64,000 nt of DNA from CAYOUV01 sp964407265 (GTDB lineage Bacteria > Chloroflexota > Anaerolineae > Anaerolineales > Villigracilaceae): contig CAYOUV010000008.1 in NCBI GenBank assembly GCA_964407265.1, forward strand, positions 1-64,000, given 5' to 3'. The stretch's first letter is position 1. Every line of letters starts with the position of its first letter. Below the pieces are notes generated by a model. That model saw only the letters and a program-made list of their open reading frames with translations, ran no database searches and was not told the DNA's origin. The translations under genes and the position numbers were made by a program. Shown piece after piece: positions 52,479 through 60,428 of this stretch.

Positions 52479-53765
52479 CTACACCCAGCCGCGCAGTTCC
52501 ATCGCCGTGACCACGCGCCCGATCGCCACCATGTAAGCCGCGTCGCGCATGGAGACTTTTTCTTTCAGGCTCATGTCGAGCACACCGTGGAAGGCCTGGG
52601 TCATCTTGGTATCCAGTTTCTGCAGCACTTCTTCCTTGGTCCAGTAGAAGTTCATGTCATTCTGGACCGATTCGAAGTACGAGGTCGTCACGCCGCCGGC
52701 ATTGCACAGGAAGTCCGGAATATCGAAGATGCCGTTGGCCTTGAAGTAATCGTCCGCCTCGGGCGTGCAGGGACCGTTGGCACCTTCGGCCACGATCTTG
52801 ACCCGTTTGGAGATCTTCTTGACCGTCTCGGCGTTGACGTGGCCTTCGATCGCCGCCGGGATCAAAATGTCGGCTTCCGTCTCGATCCATTTCTCGCCAT
52901 CAGCGACGACGTAACCGGCCGCTTTGGCCTTGTCCTGATCAATCGTGCCGTACTGGTCGGTGATGGTCAGCAGGAAATGTGGATCGACGCCATCCGGGTG
53001 GCTGTAGGTAAAGGAAGCCTTTGCATGGCGGTCCCAGCAGGAGACGCAAGCCACTTTGCCGCCCAGCATCTCGATAAACCCGATGGCCGCATACTGGGCC
53101 ACGTTGCCGAAACCTTCGATGGCCGCCACGGACTTTTTCGGATCCAGGCCCAGGTGCTTCATCGCCTCGCGCACGGTGTAGATCACGCCATAACCGGTCG
53201 CCTCGGTGCGGCCTTCCGAGCCGCCGCCGCCCAGGGGCTTGCCGGTGAACACACCGGGTGTGTACTGGCCGGAGAGCCTGGAATACTCATCCATCATCCA
53301 GCCCATCATTTGCGGGGTGGTGCCAACGTCGGGCGCAGGCACATCCTGGCGCGGTCCGATGTTGCGCCACATGTTTTGCACCCAGCCACGGCACAGGCGT
53401 TCCTTTTCAGAAACGGAGAGCGTCGCCGGGTCGACCACGACCCCGCCCTTGCCGCCGCCCAGCGGGATATCAGCTACGGCGCACTTCCAGGTCATCCAGG
53501 TCGCCAAAGCACGGACGGTGTCAAAGGTTTCAGACGGGTGGAAGCGAATGCCGCCTTTGTTGGGACCGCGCGAATCGTTGTGCTGCACGCGGTAACCCTG
53601 AAAGACGCGCAGGGAACCATCGTCCATGCGCACCGGGATGCGGAAGGAAAATTCGCGCATCGGCCAGCGCAATACTTCGGCAATTTGCGGGTCGAGACTG
53701 AGTAATTTTGCGACCCCATCAAACTGCTGTTGTGCCATTTCGAAGGCATTGATTTGTCCGGACAT
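52479..53765 (-). CDS. gdhA: Glu/Leu/Phe/Val dehydrogenase (glutamate dehydrogenase type)
   Basis: The 428-residue hexameric-type enzyme has GYRVQHNDSRGPNKGGIRFHP for substrate binding, the catalytic lysine in PLGGGKGGVVVDP, the aspartate motif APDVGT, and the nucleotide-binding GFGNVAQYAAIGFIEMLGGKV. It deaminates glutamate to 2-oxoglutarate or the reverse. Coenzyme choice is not obvious: the second strand reads ACVSCWDRHAKASF. AAGGAG precedes the ATG. Upstream lie a TTGACG promoter candidate and a GC-rich hairpin. Confidence 0.92.
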   Translation of the reverse strand: MSGQINAFEMAQQQFDGVAKLLSLDPQIAEVLRWPMREFSFRIPVRMDDGSLRVFQGYRVQHNDSRGPNKGGIRFHPSETFDTVRALATWMTWKCAVADIPLGGGKGGVVVDPATLSVSEKERLCRGWVQNMWRNIGPRQDVPAPDVGTTPQMMGWMMDEYSRLSGQYTPGVFTGKPLGGGGSEGRTEATGYGVIYTVREAMKHLGLDPKKSVAAIEGFGNVAQYAAIGFIEMLGGKVACVSCWDRHAKASFTYSHPDGVDPHFLLTITDQYGTIDQDKAKAAGYVVADGEKWIETEADILIPAAIEGHVNAETVKKISKRVKIVAEGANGPCTPEADDYFKANGIFDIPDFLCNAGGVTTSYFESVQNDMNFYWTKEEVLQKLDTKMTQAFHGVLDMSLKEKVSMRDAAYMVAIGRVVTAMELRGWV

Positions 53766-53821
53766 ACTGTAAACTCCTTAGCAATAGTAAGGTAATTGGT
53801 TATCCTGTCGATAAAACATAA

Positions 53822-53848
53822 GCGGGCACCCCGGTCCGGGGAGCCCGC
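53822..53848 (-). promoter_or_regulatory. GC-rich hairpin in the gdhA leader
   Basis: GCGGGC-a-CCCCGG pairs with CCGGGG-a-GCCCGC, with one mismatch. It lies 57 bases before gdhA. TTATGTTTTATC follows on the minus strand, so it may be an attenuator, but no antiterminator partner is evident. Confidence 0.45.
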
Positions 53849-53918
53849 AACACGACTCGGATATGTTTTGCACGGCAATCATACTAACAGAAACCGCCTT
53901 GTGATTAAATGCGCATTA

Positions 53919-53947
53919 ACCTTACTAGAATTTACAGCATACGTCAA
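53919..53947 (-). promoter_or_regulatory. gdhA promoter candidate
   Basis: TTGACG and TAAGGT are 17 bases apart on the minus strand. The -10 box is poor, so a different start (for example TATGAT nearby) is possible. Confidence 0.35.
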
Positions 53948-54001
53948 TATGAATACTATCACGAGCGGACATGATAACCATCTCAATCCGTCAGACAAAA
54001 A

Positions 54002-54026
54002 AACCATCCCGGAACTCGGGATGGTT
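54002..54026 (-). terminator. gatB terminator
   Basis: AACCATCCCG and CGGGATGGTT form a 10-bp stem with loop GAACT, followed on the minus strand by an eight-base T-run. It lies 5 bases after the gatB stop. Confidence 0.9.
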
Positions 54027-54030
54027 GGGG

Positions 54031-55479
54031 TCATGCCTGCAATTGTTTTTCCAACTCCTGCCGCACCACTTGCGGATTGGCTTTGCCCCCCGCTTTCTTC
54101 ATCACCTGCCCAAAGAGCCAGTTCGCCACAGTCAATTTGCCAGCTTTGTAACTGGCAACCTCCTGCGGGTTTTCGGCGATGGCCTCAGCCACGATACGCG
54201 CGATCATCTCAGCGTCAGAAACCTGGCGCAATCCCTTGGTTTGGACGATCTCGGTCGCAGAAATTCCGCTGGCGAACATCTCGGCCAGCACATCCTTGCC
54301 GGTATTCTGGTTGACCTCGCCGCGCGCAACCAGAGCGACCAACTCGGCAAAAGCCTGGGCCGTGAACGGGAGCGACTCGATGCCTACCCCAGTTAACTTC
54401 ATTTGGGCGAACAGCTCGCCGGTCACCCAGTTGGCGACCACCTTGGCTGGGACAGTCTCAGCCGCAGCGACGACCTGTTCGAAGAAATCCGCCACAGCCC
54501 CCTCCTCGACCAGTAAATGGGCCGCGGATTCGTTGATTTCATACTGCCGGACAAAGCGATGAAATCTGGCATACGGCAATTCCGGCAGCCCAGCGCGGAT
54601 TTGGGCAACCCAATCCTGATCGAGCACCAGCGGCGGCAGATCCGGTTCGGGAAAATAGCGGTAATCATGGGCTTCTTCCTTGCTGCGCTGGCTGAAGGTA
54701 ACCTGCCTGGCTTCGTCCCAACCGACGGTCTCTTGCGACACAAGCTGGCCCTGGCGCAGCAGTTCGCTCTGGCGCACGATCTCATACGCCACGCCGCGTT
54801 CGAGCGCGTGGAACGAGTTCAGGTTCTTGATCTCGACCTTGGTTCCCAGGGCCTGCCTGCCAACCGGTCGCACTGAGACGTTCGGCTCGATGCGCATTAC
54901 GCCCTTTTCCAGATCGCCCGAGTTGACCCCCAGATAACGTAAGATCGAACGCAGTGCTTCGGCATATCTACGCACTTCTTCCGCAGCACAAAAATCCGGT
55001 TCGGTGACAATTTCCAGCAGCGACACGCCCGAGCGATTCAAGTCCACCAGCGAGTAGGACCCGCCGTCGCCTTCGACATGGGTCAGTTTTCCGGTGTCTT
55101 CTTCCAGGTGTACGCGTCGGATGCGGATGACTTTCTCGCCTTGCGAAGTGATGATCGTCAGCTTGCCATTGACTGCCAGCGGCTGCTCGTATTGCGAAAT
55201 CTGGTAACCTTTGGGCAGGTCGGGGTAGAAATAGTTCTTGCGGGCGAAGATGCTGACCGGCTGAATTTCACACTCCAGCGCCAGGGCCACGCGCACGGCG
55301 TACTCAACCGCTTTGGCATTGATGACCGGTAACGTGCCCGGCATGCCCGCACAGACCGGGCAAACAGCCGTGTTCGGCACAGCGCTGGTCGAATCGACGA
55401 CCGGGCAGGCGCAAAACATCTTTGAATTCGTCAGTAATTCAGCGTGGACTTCGAGTCCGATGACAGGTTCGTATTCCAT
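54031..55479 (-). CDS. gatB: Aspartyl/glutamyl-tRNA amidotransferase subunit B
   Basis: The 482-residue subunit transamidates mischarged Glu-tRNA(Gln) or Asp-tRNA(Asn). It begins MEYEPVIGLEVHAELLTNSKMFCACP, with the cysteine pattern CACP...CPVC that binds zinc, and has DLNRSGVSLLEIVTEPDF and RSKEEAHDYRYFPEPDLPPL. The C-terminal YqeY-like tail ends GKANPQVVRQELEKQL. Either of two adjacent ATGs (55482 or 55479) may be the start. It follows the enoyl-CoA hydratase by 14 bases. gatA and gatC are not in this window. Confidence 0.92.
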   Translation of the reverse strand: MEYEPVIGLEVHAELLTNSKMFCACPVVDSTSAVPNTAVCPVCAGMPGTLPVINAKAVEYAVRVALALECEIQPVSIFARKNYFYPDLPKGYQISQYEQPLAVNGKLTIITSQGEKVIRIRRVHLEEDTGKLTHVEGDGGSYSLVDLNRSGVSLLEIVTEPDFCAAEEVRRYAEALRSILRYLGVNSGDLEKGVMRIEPNVSVRPVGRQALGTKVEIKNLNSFHALERGVAYEIVRQSELLRQGQLVSQETVGWDEARQVTFSQRSKEEAHDYRYFPEPDLPPLVLDQDWVAQIRAGLPELPYARFHRFVRQYEINESAAHLLVEEGAVADFFEQVVAAAETVPAKVVANWVTGELFAQMKLTGVGIESLPFTAQAFAELVALVARGEVNQNTGKDVLAEMFASGISATEIVQTKGLRQVSDAEMIARIVAEAIAENPQEVASYKAGKLTVANWLFGQVMKKAGGKANPQVVRQELEKQLQA

Positions 55480-55493
55480 CATTCCATAGAATT

Positions 55494-56273
55494 CTAATTG
55501 AATTTTGGCTGGCGTTTTTCCAGGAAGGCCGCCACACCTTCCAGGTGCTCGTTGCCCCGGGCGGCGATGTCCTGCAAATGGGCCTCGTAATCTAAGACGT
55601 CCTCCAAATTGGGCAGCACCGCGCGGTTGAAAGCCCGCTTGGTCAGGCCGTAGGCCCCAACCGGACCGGCTGCCAGTTGTGCCGCCAGTTCCCCGGTCAC
55701 GGCCATCAATTCGGCAGCGGGTATGACTTGATTGACCAGACCCCATTCCAAAGCCTGGGCAGCGGAGATGGGCGCATTGCTGAAGGTCGCCAGGCTGGCG
55801 CGTCCCAAACCGACCAGCTTGGGCAGCAGCAGTGAGACCGCCGAGTCGGGCACCAGTCCAATGCCCAGGAAACCGACCACGAAGTTAGCCGCCTCGGAAG
55901 CCAGACGGATATCGCAGGCCAGGGCGACCCCCAGGGAAGCGCCAGCGCACGGTCCGTTGATTGCAGCGATGACCGGCTTCTCGATCTGCCGGATTTGCAG
56001 CACCAGCGGATTATAGGTTTGGAGCAGGTGTTCGCGGAAGGAGACGGACGTGTCAAAACCAGCAGCGCGGATCTCGTCGATGTCCTGACCGGCGCCAAAG
56101 GCCTGGCCTGATCCGGTCAGCACCACAACGCGCACCCCCGCAGCGCGGGCAGCCTGTTTGAAGGCGGTTTGCAGTTCCGCGATCATTTCCAGGCTGAAGG
56201 CGTTCGCCCGCTCCGGGCGATTGAGCGTCAGCTTCAATACGCCGGCTTGCAGGTCAGATAATACCTGAGGCAC
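55494..56273 (-). CDS. Enoyl-CoA hydratase/isomerase family protein (PaaG type)
   Basis: The 259-residue crotonase-fold protein has SGQAFGAGQDIDEI, NGPCAGASLGVALACDIRLASE (the oxyanion hole) and GIGLVPDSAVSLLLPKLVG. The GLVPD aspartate with no glutamate in the second catalytic position resembles PaaG-type isomerases of phenylacetate breakdown, but specificity is not certain. It starts at GTG with GGGAGGGAG upstream and is coupled to gatB in the same direction. A terminator separates it from the gene before. Confidence 0.85.
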   Translation of the reverse strand: MPQVLSDLQAGVLKLTLNRPERANAFSLEMIAELQTAFKQAARAAGVRVVVLTGSGQAFGAGQDIDEIRAAGFDTSVSFREHLLQTYNPLVLQIRQIEKPVIAAINGPCAGASLGVALACDIRLASEAANFVVGFLGIGLVPDSAVSLLLPKLVGLGRASLATFSNAPISAAQALEWGLVNQVIPAAELMAVTGELAAQLAAGPVGAYGLTKRAFNRAVLPNLEDVLDYEAHLQDIAARGNEHLEGVAAFLEKRQPKFN

Positions 56274-56304
56274 AGACTCCCTCCCGGGTGGAGATAAAAA
56301 AATA

Positions 56305-56328
56305 GGGATAGGGGATCATCCCTATCCC
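56305..56328 (-). terminator. Terminator of the 124-aa hypothetical gene
   Basis: GGGATAGGG and CCCTATCCC pair perfectly around GATCAT, followed on the minus strand by TATTTTTTTATC. Confidence 0.85.
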
Positions 56329-56347
56329 CTTCGTTTCGCAGGCAAAC

Positions 56348-56722
56348 CTAAAGGTCGGGTGAATCGTAGTCGCTGTCGGCGCTGTCGTCCTCGCCGGAGT
56401 CGAACTCGAACTCCACATCGTCATGGTCAACGTAGACCCACAACAACAACATATGACCGTCGCCGGTCTCGACCGAACGCGCGGCCAGGATCGGCGCGGT
56501 CTGTTCCAACCCCATATCATTACGGTAATGCAAAAAAATGGGGGCGTGCTTGTTCCAGGCGCGATAGCAGCGCTCGACCAGCGCCGGTCCGTTGAATGTG
56601 CGCAGGTGTGTCATTGCTGTCACAGAGAGGTGCGGGCCTTCATTCAGCCCCAATGCCCAGCCATCTTGTACCGGCTCAAATACGGGCGGTGGTCCTTCAA
56701 TGATTGTAATTTTATCTTCCAT
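56348..56722 (-). CDS. Hypothetical protein with acidic tail, 124 aa
   Basis: The protein starts MEDKITIIEGPPPVFEPVQDGW, has a central alpha/beta-like part (LVERCYRAWNKHAPIFLHYRNDMG and MLLLWVYVDHDD), and ends in a run of aspartate, glutamate and serine. No signal peptide or membrane segment is present. A TATGAT box on the minus strand lies about 27 bases upstream; the ATG has a weak AGG. I do not recognise the family. The in-frame extension upstream runs past that box and is unlikely. Confidence 0.65.
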   Translation of the reverse strand: MEDKITIIEGPPPVFEPVQDGWALGLNEGPHLSVTAMTHLRTFNGPALVERCYRAWNKHAPIFLHYRNDMGLEQTAPILAARSVETGDGHMLLLWVYVDHDDVEFEFDSGEDDSADSDYDSPDL

Positions 56723-56779
56723 GTTTTTACCTGTAGTTGGCGACATCATACCACAAAACGCTAAAAGCCCAAGGTCCTG

Positions 56780-56785
56780 TATAAT
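56780..56785 (+). promoter_or_regulatory. -10 box TATAAT of the EthD-like gene
   Basis: A TATAAT preceded directly by TG lies 18 bases before the ATG; CAGGAG is the ribosome binding site. No -35 box at the correct spacing. Confidence 0.45.
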
Positions 56786-56803
56786 CCCACCCAGGAGCTA
56801 GTC

Positions 56804-57133
56804 ATGCACAAACTCGTCATTCTCTTCGAGCAACCGGACGACTGGGGCAGCTTTCAGCCAGGCTGGCAGGAATTCATGGCCCTGGCCGAGCAAATGCCCG
56901 CTCTGCAAAAGGAAGTCGTCAGCGACATCGACCAGATTGTCTCTGCGCCGGACGCCAGGCAATATTTCAAAATGCACGAGCTGTATTTCGAAGACCGCGC
57001 TGCACTGGATACCGCCCTGCAATCCGAAGCAGGTCAGACTGCCGGGAAATGGCTGCATCAATTTTGTTCTGGGCATTTCGTTTTGATGATTGCCGATCAC
57101 AGAGAGGCCGGCCCGCAGGATTTCAAAAAATAG
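56804..57133 (+). CDS. EthD-like small protein
   Basis: The 109-residue protein begins MHKLVILFEQPDDWGSFQPGWQEF and continues QMPALQKEVVSDIDQIV, with DARQYFKMHELYFEDRAALDTALQSEAGQTAGK. This pattern of strand, helix with tryptophan, then FxDxxALxxAL is that of the EthD/dimeric ferredoxin-like barrel family. Members occur in degradation pathways or as stand-alone proteins of unknown use. It is convergent with pyrD, 15 bases apart, with no obvious terminator between. Confidence 0.65.
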   Translation: MHKLVILFEQPDDWGSFQPGWQEFMALAEQMPALQKEVVSDIDQIVSAPDARQYFKMHELYFEDRAALDTALQSEAGQTAGKWLHQFCSGHFVLMIADHREAGPQDFKK

Positions 57134-57148
57134 AAGCGCTGCTGCGCC

Positions 57149-58162
57149 TTACAACGACTTGACCATGCGCCTGACCAGGCCGGGCCCGGCGTAAACCAGC
57201 CCAGTGTAGACCTGCACCAGGGTCGCGCCCAGGTCCAGCTTGCGGCGGGCATCCTCGGGGGTCATGATCCCGCCCACGCCAACCACCGGAATTTTTCCAT
57301 CCACGTGTTTGACAACCCTGGACAGCATCGCATCCGACAAAGCCGTCAGCGGGCGGCCGCTTAATCCGCCGCTCTCGACCCCGAGCGGGGATCGCAATCC
57401 CACGCGCGACAGGGTCGTGTTGGTGACGATCACCCCGTCCATGTGCGTCGCCAGGATCACGTCGAGGGCCTCCTCCAATTCCTGATCGCTCAGGTCGGGC
57501 GCCAGCTTGACCAGCAGGGGCAGGTGCCTCTGCAAAGTCTTCTGCTCGTGGCGGCGCTGCTGGTGCAGTTCGCTCAGCAGGCCTTCCAGCGCCTCGCGCC
57601 CCTGCAAGCGGCGCAGCCCGACCGTATTGGGTGAGCTGACGTTGATGGTCAGGTAGTCCGCCAGGGGAGCAAATATTTGCAGCAAGGCCAGATAATCAAA
57701 AACAGCTTCTTCGTTGGGCGTGTTCGTATTCTTGCCCAGGTTGACCCCCAGAATCTCGTCAGATCGTTTTAATTTGCGCAGGCGTTTGGCCACCACCACC
57801 GCACCTACCCCCGGGAAACCCAGGCGGTTGATGATGGCTTCGTCCTCCACCAGCCGGAACAGGCGCGGCCTGGGGTTGCCCGGCTGCGGCAGCGGCGTGA
57901 CCGTCCCGACTTCGAGGTGACCGAAGCCCAGGGCTGATAATCCGCGCACGGCGACGGCGTCCTTGTCATACCCGGCCGCCAGCCCGACCGGATTCTTGAA
58001 ATGCAAGCCAAAAGCGCCGACCGGTTTTTCTGTTGTGAAGTTCAACAAAAATAACAGCGCATGGATGGGCGGCAGGCTGCCCGAGCGCAGCAGACTCAGA
58101 GTCAGACGATGGGCAGTTTCAGGATCAAGTTGAAAAAGCAGCTTTCGGAGGACAGGATACAT
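57149..58162 (-). CDS. pyrD: Dihydroorotate dehydrogenase, class 2 (quinone-linked)
   Basis: The 337-residue enzyme oxidises dihydroorotate to orotate. The N-terminal LRKLLFQLDPETAHRLTLSLL is the membrane-binding helix pair of class 2 enzymes, NPVGLAAGYDKDAVAV and FGHLEVGTVTPLPQPGNPRPRLFRL follow, and the catalytic serine is in NVSSPNT (class 1 has cysteine). The FMN-phosphate motif is GVGGIMTPEDARRKL. Electrons should go to membrane quinone. The ATG gives the usual start; the frame further upstream is the shadow of the next gene. It is the last gene of the pyr cluster. Confidence 0.93.
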   Translation of the reverse strand: MYPVLRKLLFQLDPETAHRLTLSLLRSGSLPPIHALLFLLNFTTEKPVGAFGLHFKNPVGLAAGYDKDAVAVRGLSALGFGHLEVGTVTPLPQPGNPRPRLFRLVEDEAIINRLGFPGVGAVVVAKRLRKLKRSDEILGVNLGKNTNTPNEEAVFDYLALLQIFAPLADYLTINVSSPNTVGLRRLQGREALEGLLSELHQQRRHEQKTLQRHLPLLVKLAPDLSDQELEEALDVILATHMDGVIVTNTTLSRVGLRSPLGVESGGLSGRPLTALSDAMLSRVVKHVDGKIPVVGVGGIMTPEDARRKLDLGATLVQVYTGLVYAGPGLVRRMVKSL

Positions 58163-58172
58163 AGTCGCTGAA

Positions 58173-58628
58173 CTATTTATTTTGCCTGTCTGCAAATTTT
58201 TTACATTCTGCGAGGTAGTCTTCCGCCCGTTTTTGTAATTTCGGCAGAAGCGTGAAGTCACCCTTTAGCAGGGGGGCGCCAAAGCTCAGGAGCTGTTCAC
58301 ACTTTTGCTGGAGCACAGTTTCAAGTTGACTGTTATCCATTTCGGCGGGAGAAAATGCTTCCTCGGGAGCTGGAGGTTCTCGCTCCCCCAATTCCACCAG
58401 CAACCAGTCGAGCGAGGCCCGGTCAGTTTCGGGGTGATTGACATCTGCAATCGTCACCCAGGGGAAATCACCGATCTCGTAATTCAGTACGACTTCGGTG
58501 GTTGGGTTCTGGTAACTGACTGCCACGCCCCGGGTGCGAAAGATGGTTTCGGTCTTTTTAAAGCCGTATTTGGCTTCGAGATCCAAAAAGGTTTTGTTCA
58601 CAATTCGTTCAAATTCAGATTTTCTCAT
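58173..58628 (-). CDS. Hypothetical protein, 151 aa, inside the pyr cluster
   Basis: The protein begins MRKSEFERIVNKTFLDLEAKYGFKKTETIF, has AVSYQNPTTEVVLNYEIGDFPWVTIADVNH in the middle, and a helical, charged C-terminal half ending ECKKFADRQNK. It looks soluble. The end lies 10 bases before pyrD, so it is probably co-transcribed. GGAGC precedes the ATG; a GTG one codon earlier is possible. I do not recognise the family; the two-part alpha/beta plus helical shape is all I can state. Confidence 0.7.
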   Translation of the reverse strand: MRKSEFERIVNKTFLDLEAKYGFKKTETIFRTRGVAVSYQNPTTEVVLNYEIGDFPWVTIADVNHPETDRASLDWLLVELGEREPPAPEEAFSPAEMDNSQLETVLQQKCEQLLSFGAPLLKGDFTLLPKLQKRAEDYLAECKKFADRQNK

Positions 58629-58715
58629 CACACTGCTCCTAAAAACAATTCTCGGCAGAGAGACAAACCAGCCGCAGCAGCGCGGAGGGAGGCTTTCGGG
58701 GTCGAGAGACGACTA

Positions 58716-58729
58716 TTATCAACTGATAA
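58716..58729. promoter_or_regulatory. Palindrome TTATCA-AC-TGATAA in the 193-bp gap before pyrE
   Basis: A 14-bp inverted repeat lies in the gap between the hypothetical gene and pyrE, which is otherwise without signals I can recognise. It could be an operator for the two-gene unit downstream. Confidence 0.3.
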
Positions 58730-58821
58730 CTATATCATTCATCCGGCAAAGCATGTGGAACGATTTGGAATTTTTGAAAACCTTCACATAAAATGGGATT
58801 CGTTTACGCTGAAAAGCCGAT

Positions 58822-59442
58822 TCAGCCGGTGTGATAAGAACCTTTGAGAAAGGCGCGTGTCAGGTTAATTTTGTCCGCAGGCACCTTGCCCGTCTTTTCC
58901 CAATGCGCCAGCATCTGGCCGATGGTCAAGACCGCGTGGAAGGCGTAGCCAGCTTCGGCCAGCGACTCCTTCGCCCCGGACTGGCGATCAACCAATACGA
59001 CCACATCTTTGACGACCAATCCGGCACCGGTCAGTTTTTGGATGGCTTCGAACTTGCTGCCGCCCGTGGTAGCCAGATCGTCGATCACGACGGCGGTTTC
59101 TCCGGGGTGATACTCACCTTCGATCCCGGCTTTGGTGCCGTAGGCTTTGACTTCCTTGCGCGGGTAGATCATCGGGTAGTTGCCTGCCAGGGAAATGGCA
59201 GTTGCAATCGGGATGGCGGCGTAGGGCAATCCAGCCAGGCGGTCAAACTGGAGCTCCGCCAGCAGCGGCAAATAAGCAGCGGCGACCTGCCCCAGCAGTT
59301 TGGGATAGGCGATAAGCAGGCGCAGGTCGATGTAGAACGGGGATTTGAGTCCCGACTTGAGGGTGAATTCGCCGAACTTGATGCAGCCAGCTTCCAGCAA
59401 GTTGTCGGCGAGGGGCTTGAGATGGGATTCGAGTTGGGTCAT
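58822..59442 (-). CDS. pyrE: Orotate phosphoribosyltransferase
   Basis: The 206-residue enzyme joins orotate and PRPP to make OMP. The PRPP-binding motif is TAVVIDDLATTGGSK, with PYAAIPIATAISLAGNYPMIYPRKEVKAYGTK supplying the catalytic lysines. The C-terminal RAFLKGSYHTG is slightly extended. AGGAATGG precedes the ATG. It follows pyrF by 70 bases, a gap filled by a repeat element. Confidence 0.93.
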   Translation of the reverse strand: MTQLESHLKPLADNLLEAGCIKFGEFTLKSGLKSPFYIDLRLLIAYPKLLGQVAAAYLPLLAELQFDRLAGLPYAAIPIATAISLAGNYPMIYPRKEVKAYGTKAGIEGEYHPGETAVVIDDLATTGGSKFEAIQKLTGAGLVVKDVVVLVDRQSGAKESLAEAGYAFHAVLTIGQMLAHWEKTGKVPADKINLTRAFLKGSYHTG

Positions 59443-59456
59443 ACACCATTCCTAAC

Positions 59457-59531
59457 GAACCACAAAGCACACGAAGGGCACTGAGAAAATCTTTAATAAT
59501 AACTTTGCGCGCTTAGCGGTCTTTGCGGTTC
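59457..59531 (-). repeat. Imperfect inverted-repeat element overlapping the pyrF 3' end
   Basis: Read on the minus strand it begins GAACCGCAAAGACCGC and ends CTTTGTGGTTC; the two arms pair over most of their length. The last codons of pyrF (NRKDR and stop) lie in the left arm. It resembles the CTTTGCG/ACCACAAAG type of dispersed repeat I know from many environmental genomes. Confidence 0.55.
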
Positions 59532-60340
59532 AGATCTCGCTTGATGTTCACAATCTCATCCCGCAATTCCGCGGCTGCCAGCTTTGGATTCTCGGACTGC
59601 GCGAGCGAGCGCGAGACGTTGATCAGCAGGCCTTTGCCGTCCGCCCGCAGGCCGGCCTGAAGCGCGGACTCCAAATTCCCGCCCTGGGCACCGACGCCGG
59701 GGGACAGGAACCACAGGTCCGGTGCAGCGGCGCGGACGCGGGCCAGCGCCTCTGGTTGGGTCGCGCCCACGACCAGGCCAATATTGTTTTTGGTGTTCCA
59801 CTGTCGAGCCAGTTGTGCAACCTTAATATATAACGGATCGCCGGACGCAAGCGGCAAATCCTGCAGGTCAGCCGCGCCAGGATTGCTGGTCTTGCACAAC
59901 AAAAACACACCTTTTTCCTTGTGTGTCAGGAACGGATCGATTGAGTCCTTGCCCAAATACGGATTGAGCGTGATGGCGTGCGCGCCCAGCTGCTCAAAGG
60001 CGGACCTGGCATATGCTTCCGCCGTGGAGGCAATGTCGCCGCGTTTGGCATCCAGGATGACGGGGATCATCGAGCCGAGCCGCTCGGATTCAGCCTGGAC
60101 CGTCTCGACCACCTGCCTGAGCGCGGTCCAGCCTTCGGGGCCAAGGACCTCGAAGAAAGCAGCATTGGGCTTGAAGGCCGCAGCGTAGGGAGCAGTCTGT
60201 TTAACGAGGCGCCGACAGAAGTCCAGGGCTGACGCGGCAGTGGGCTTTTCGAGGTCGGAGATGTGCGGATCGAGCCCGATGCACAGCAGCGAGGAGCAAT
60301 CGTCAACGCGTTTTTCCAAAAACGAAAAAAAGGTTTCCAT
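59513..60340 (-). CDS. pyrF: Orotidine 5'-phosphate decarboxylase, type 2
   Basis: The 275-residue enzyme makes UMP from OMP. The motif VILDAKRGDIASTAEAYARSAF holds the catalytic Asp-Lys pair (type 2, Mycobacterium-like, LDAKRGDI). LCIGLDPH and FLSPGVGAQGG form the phosphate site. The type 2 form is longer than the usual 230 residues. I used the ATG for METFFSFL. Its C-terminus is encoded by a repeat element, and another repeat lies directly upstream, so the gene is framed by repeats. Confidence 0.93.
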   Translation of the reverse strand: METFFSFLEKRVDDCSSLLCIGLDPHISDLEKPTAASALDFCRRLVKQTAPYAAAFKPNAAFFEVLGPEGWTALRQVVETVQAESERLGSMIPVILDAKRGDIASTAEAYARSAFEQLGAHAITLNPYLGKDSIDPFLTHKEKGVFLLCKTSNPGAADLQDLPLASGDPLYIKVAQLARQWNTKNNIGLVVGATQPEALARVRAAAPDLWFLSPGVGAQGGNLESALQAGLRADGKGLLINVSRSLAQSENPKLAAAELRDEIVNIKRDLNRKDR

Positions 60341-60356
60341 GAAAATCCTTATCCAG

Positions 60357-60423
60357 CGCGGAGACGCAGAGAGCACGACGTTTTCTTTTGTTTTTCTCTG
60401 CGTACTCAGCGTCTCTGCGGTTA
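60357..60423 (-). repeat. Imperfect inverted-repeat element between pyrB and pyrF
   Basis: Read on the minus strand the left arm is CCGCAGAGACGC...CGCAGAGAAA and the right arm CTCTCTGCGTCTCCGCG. The arms pair well and are separated by a T/A-rich loop. This is the CTCTGCGTCTCTGCGG type of dispersed repeat. It fills most of the pyrB-pyrF gap. Confidence 0.55.
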
Positions 60424-60428
60424 GAAAA

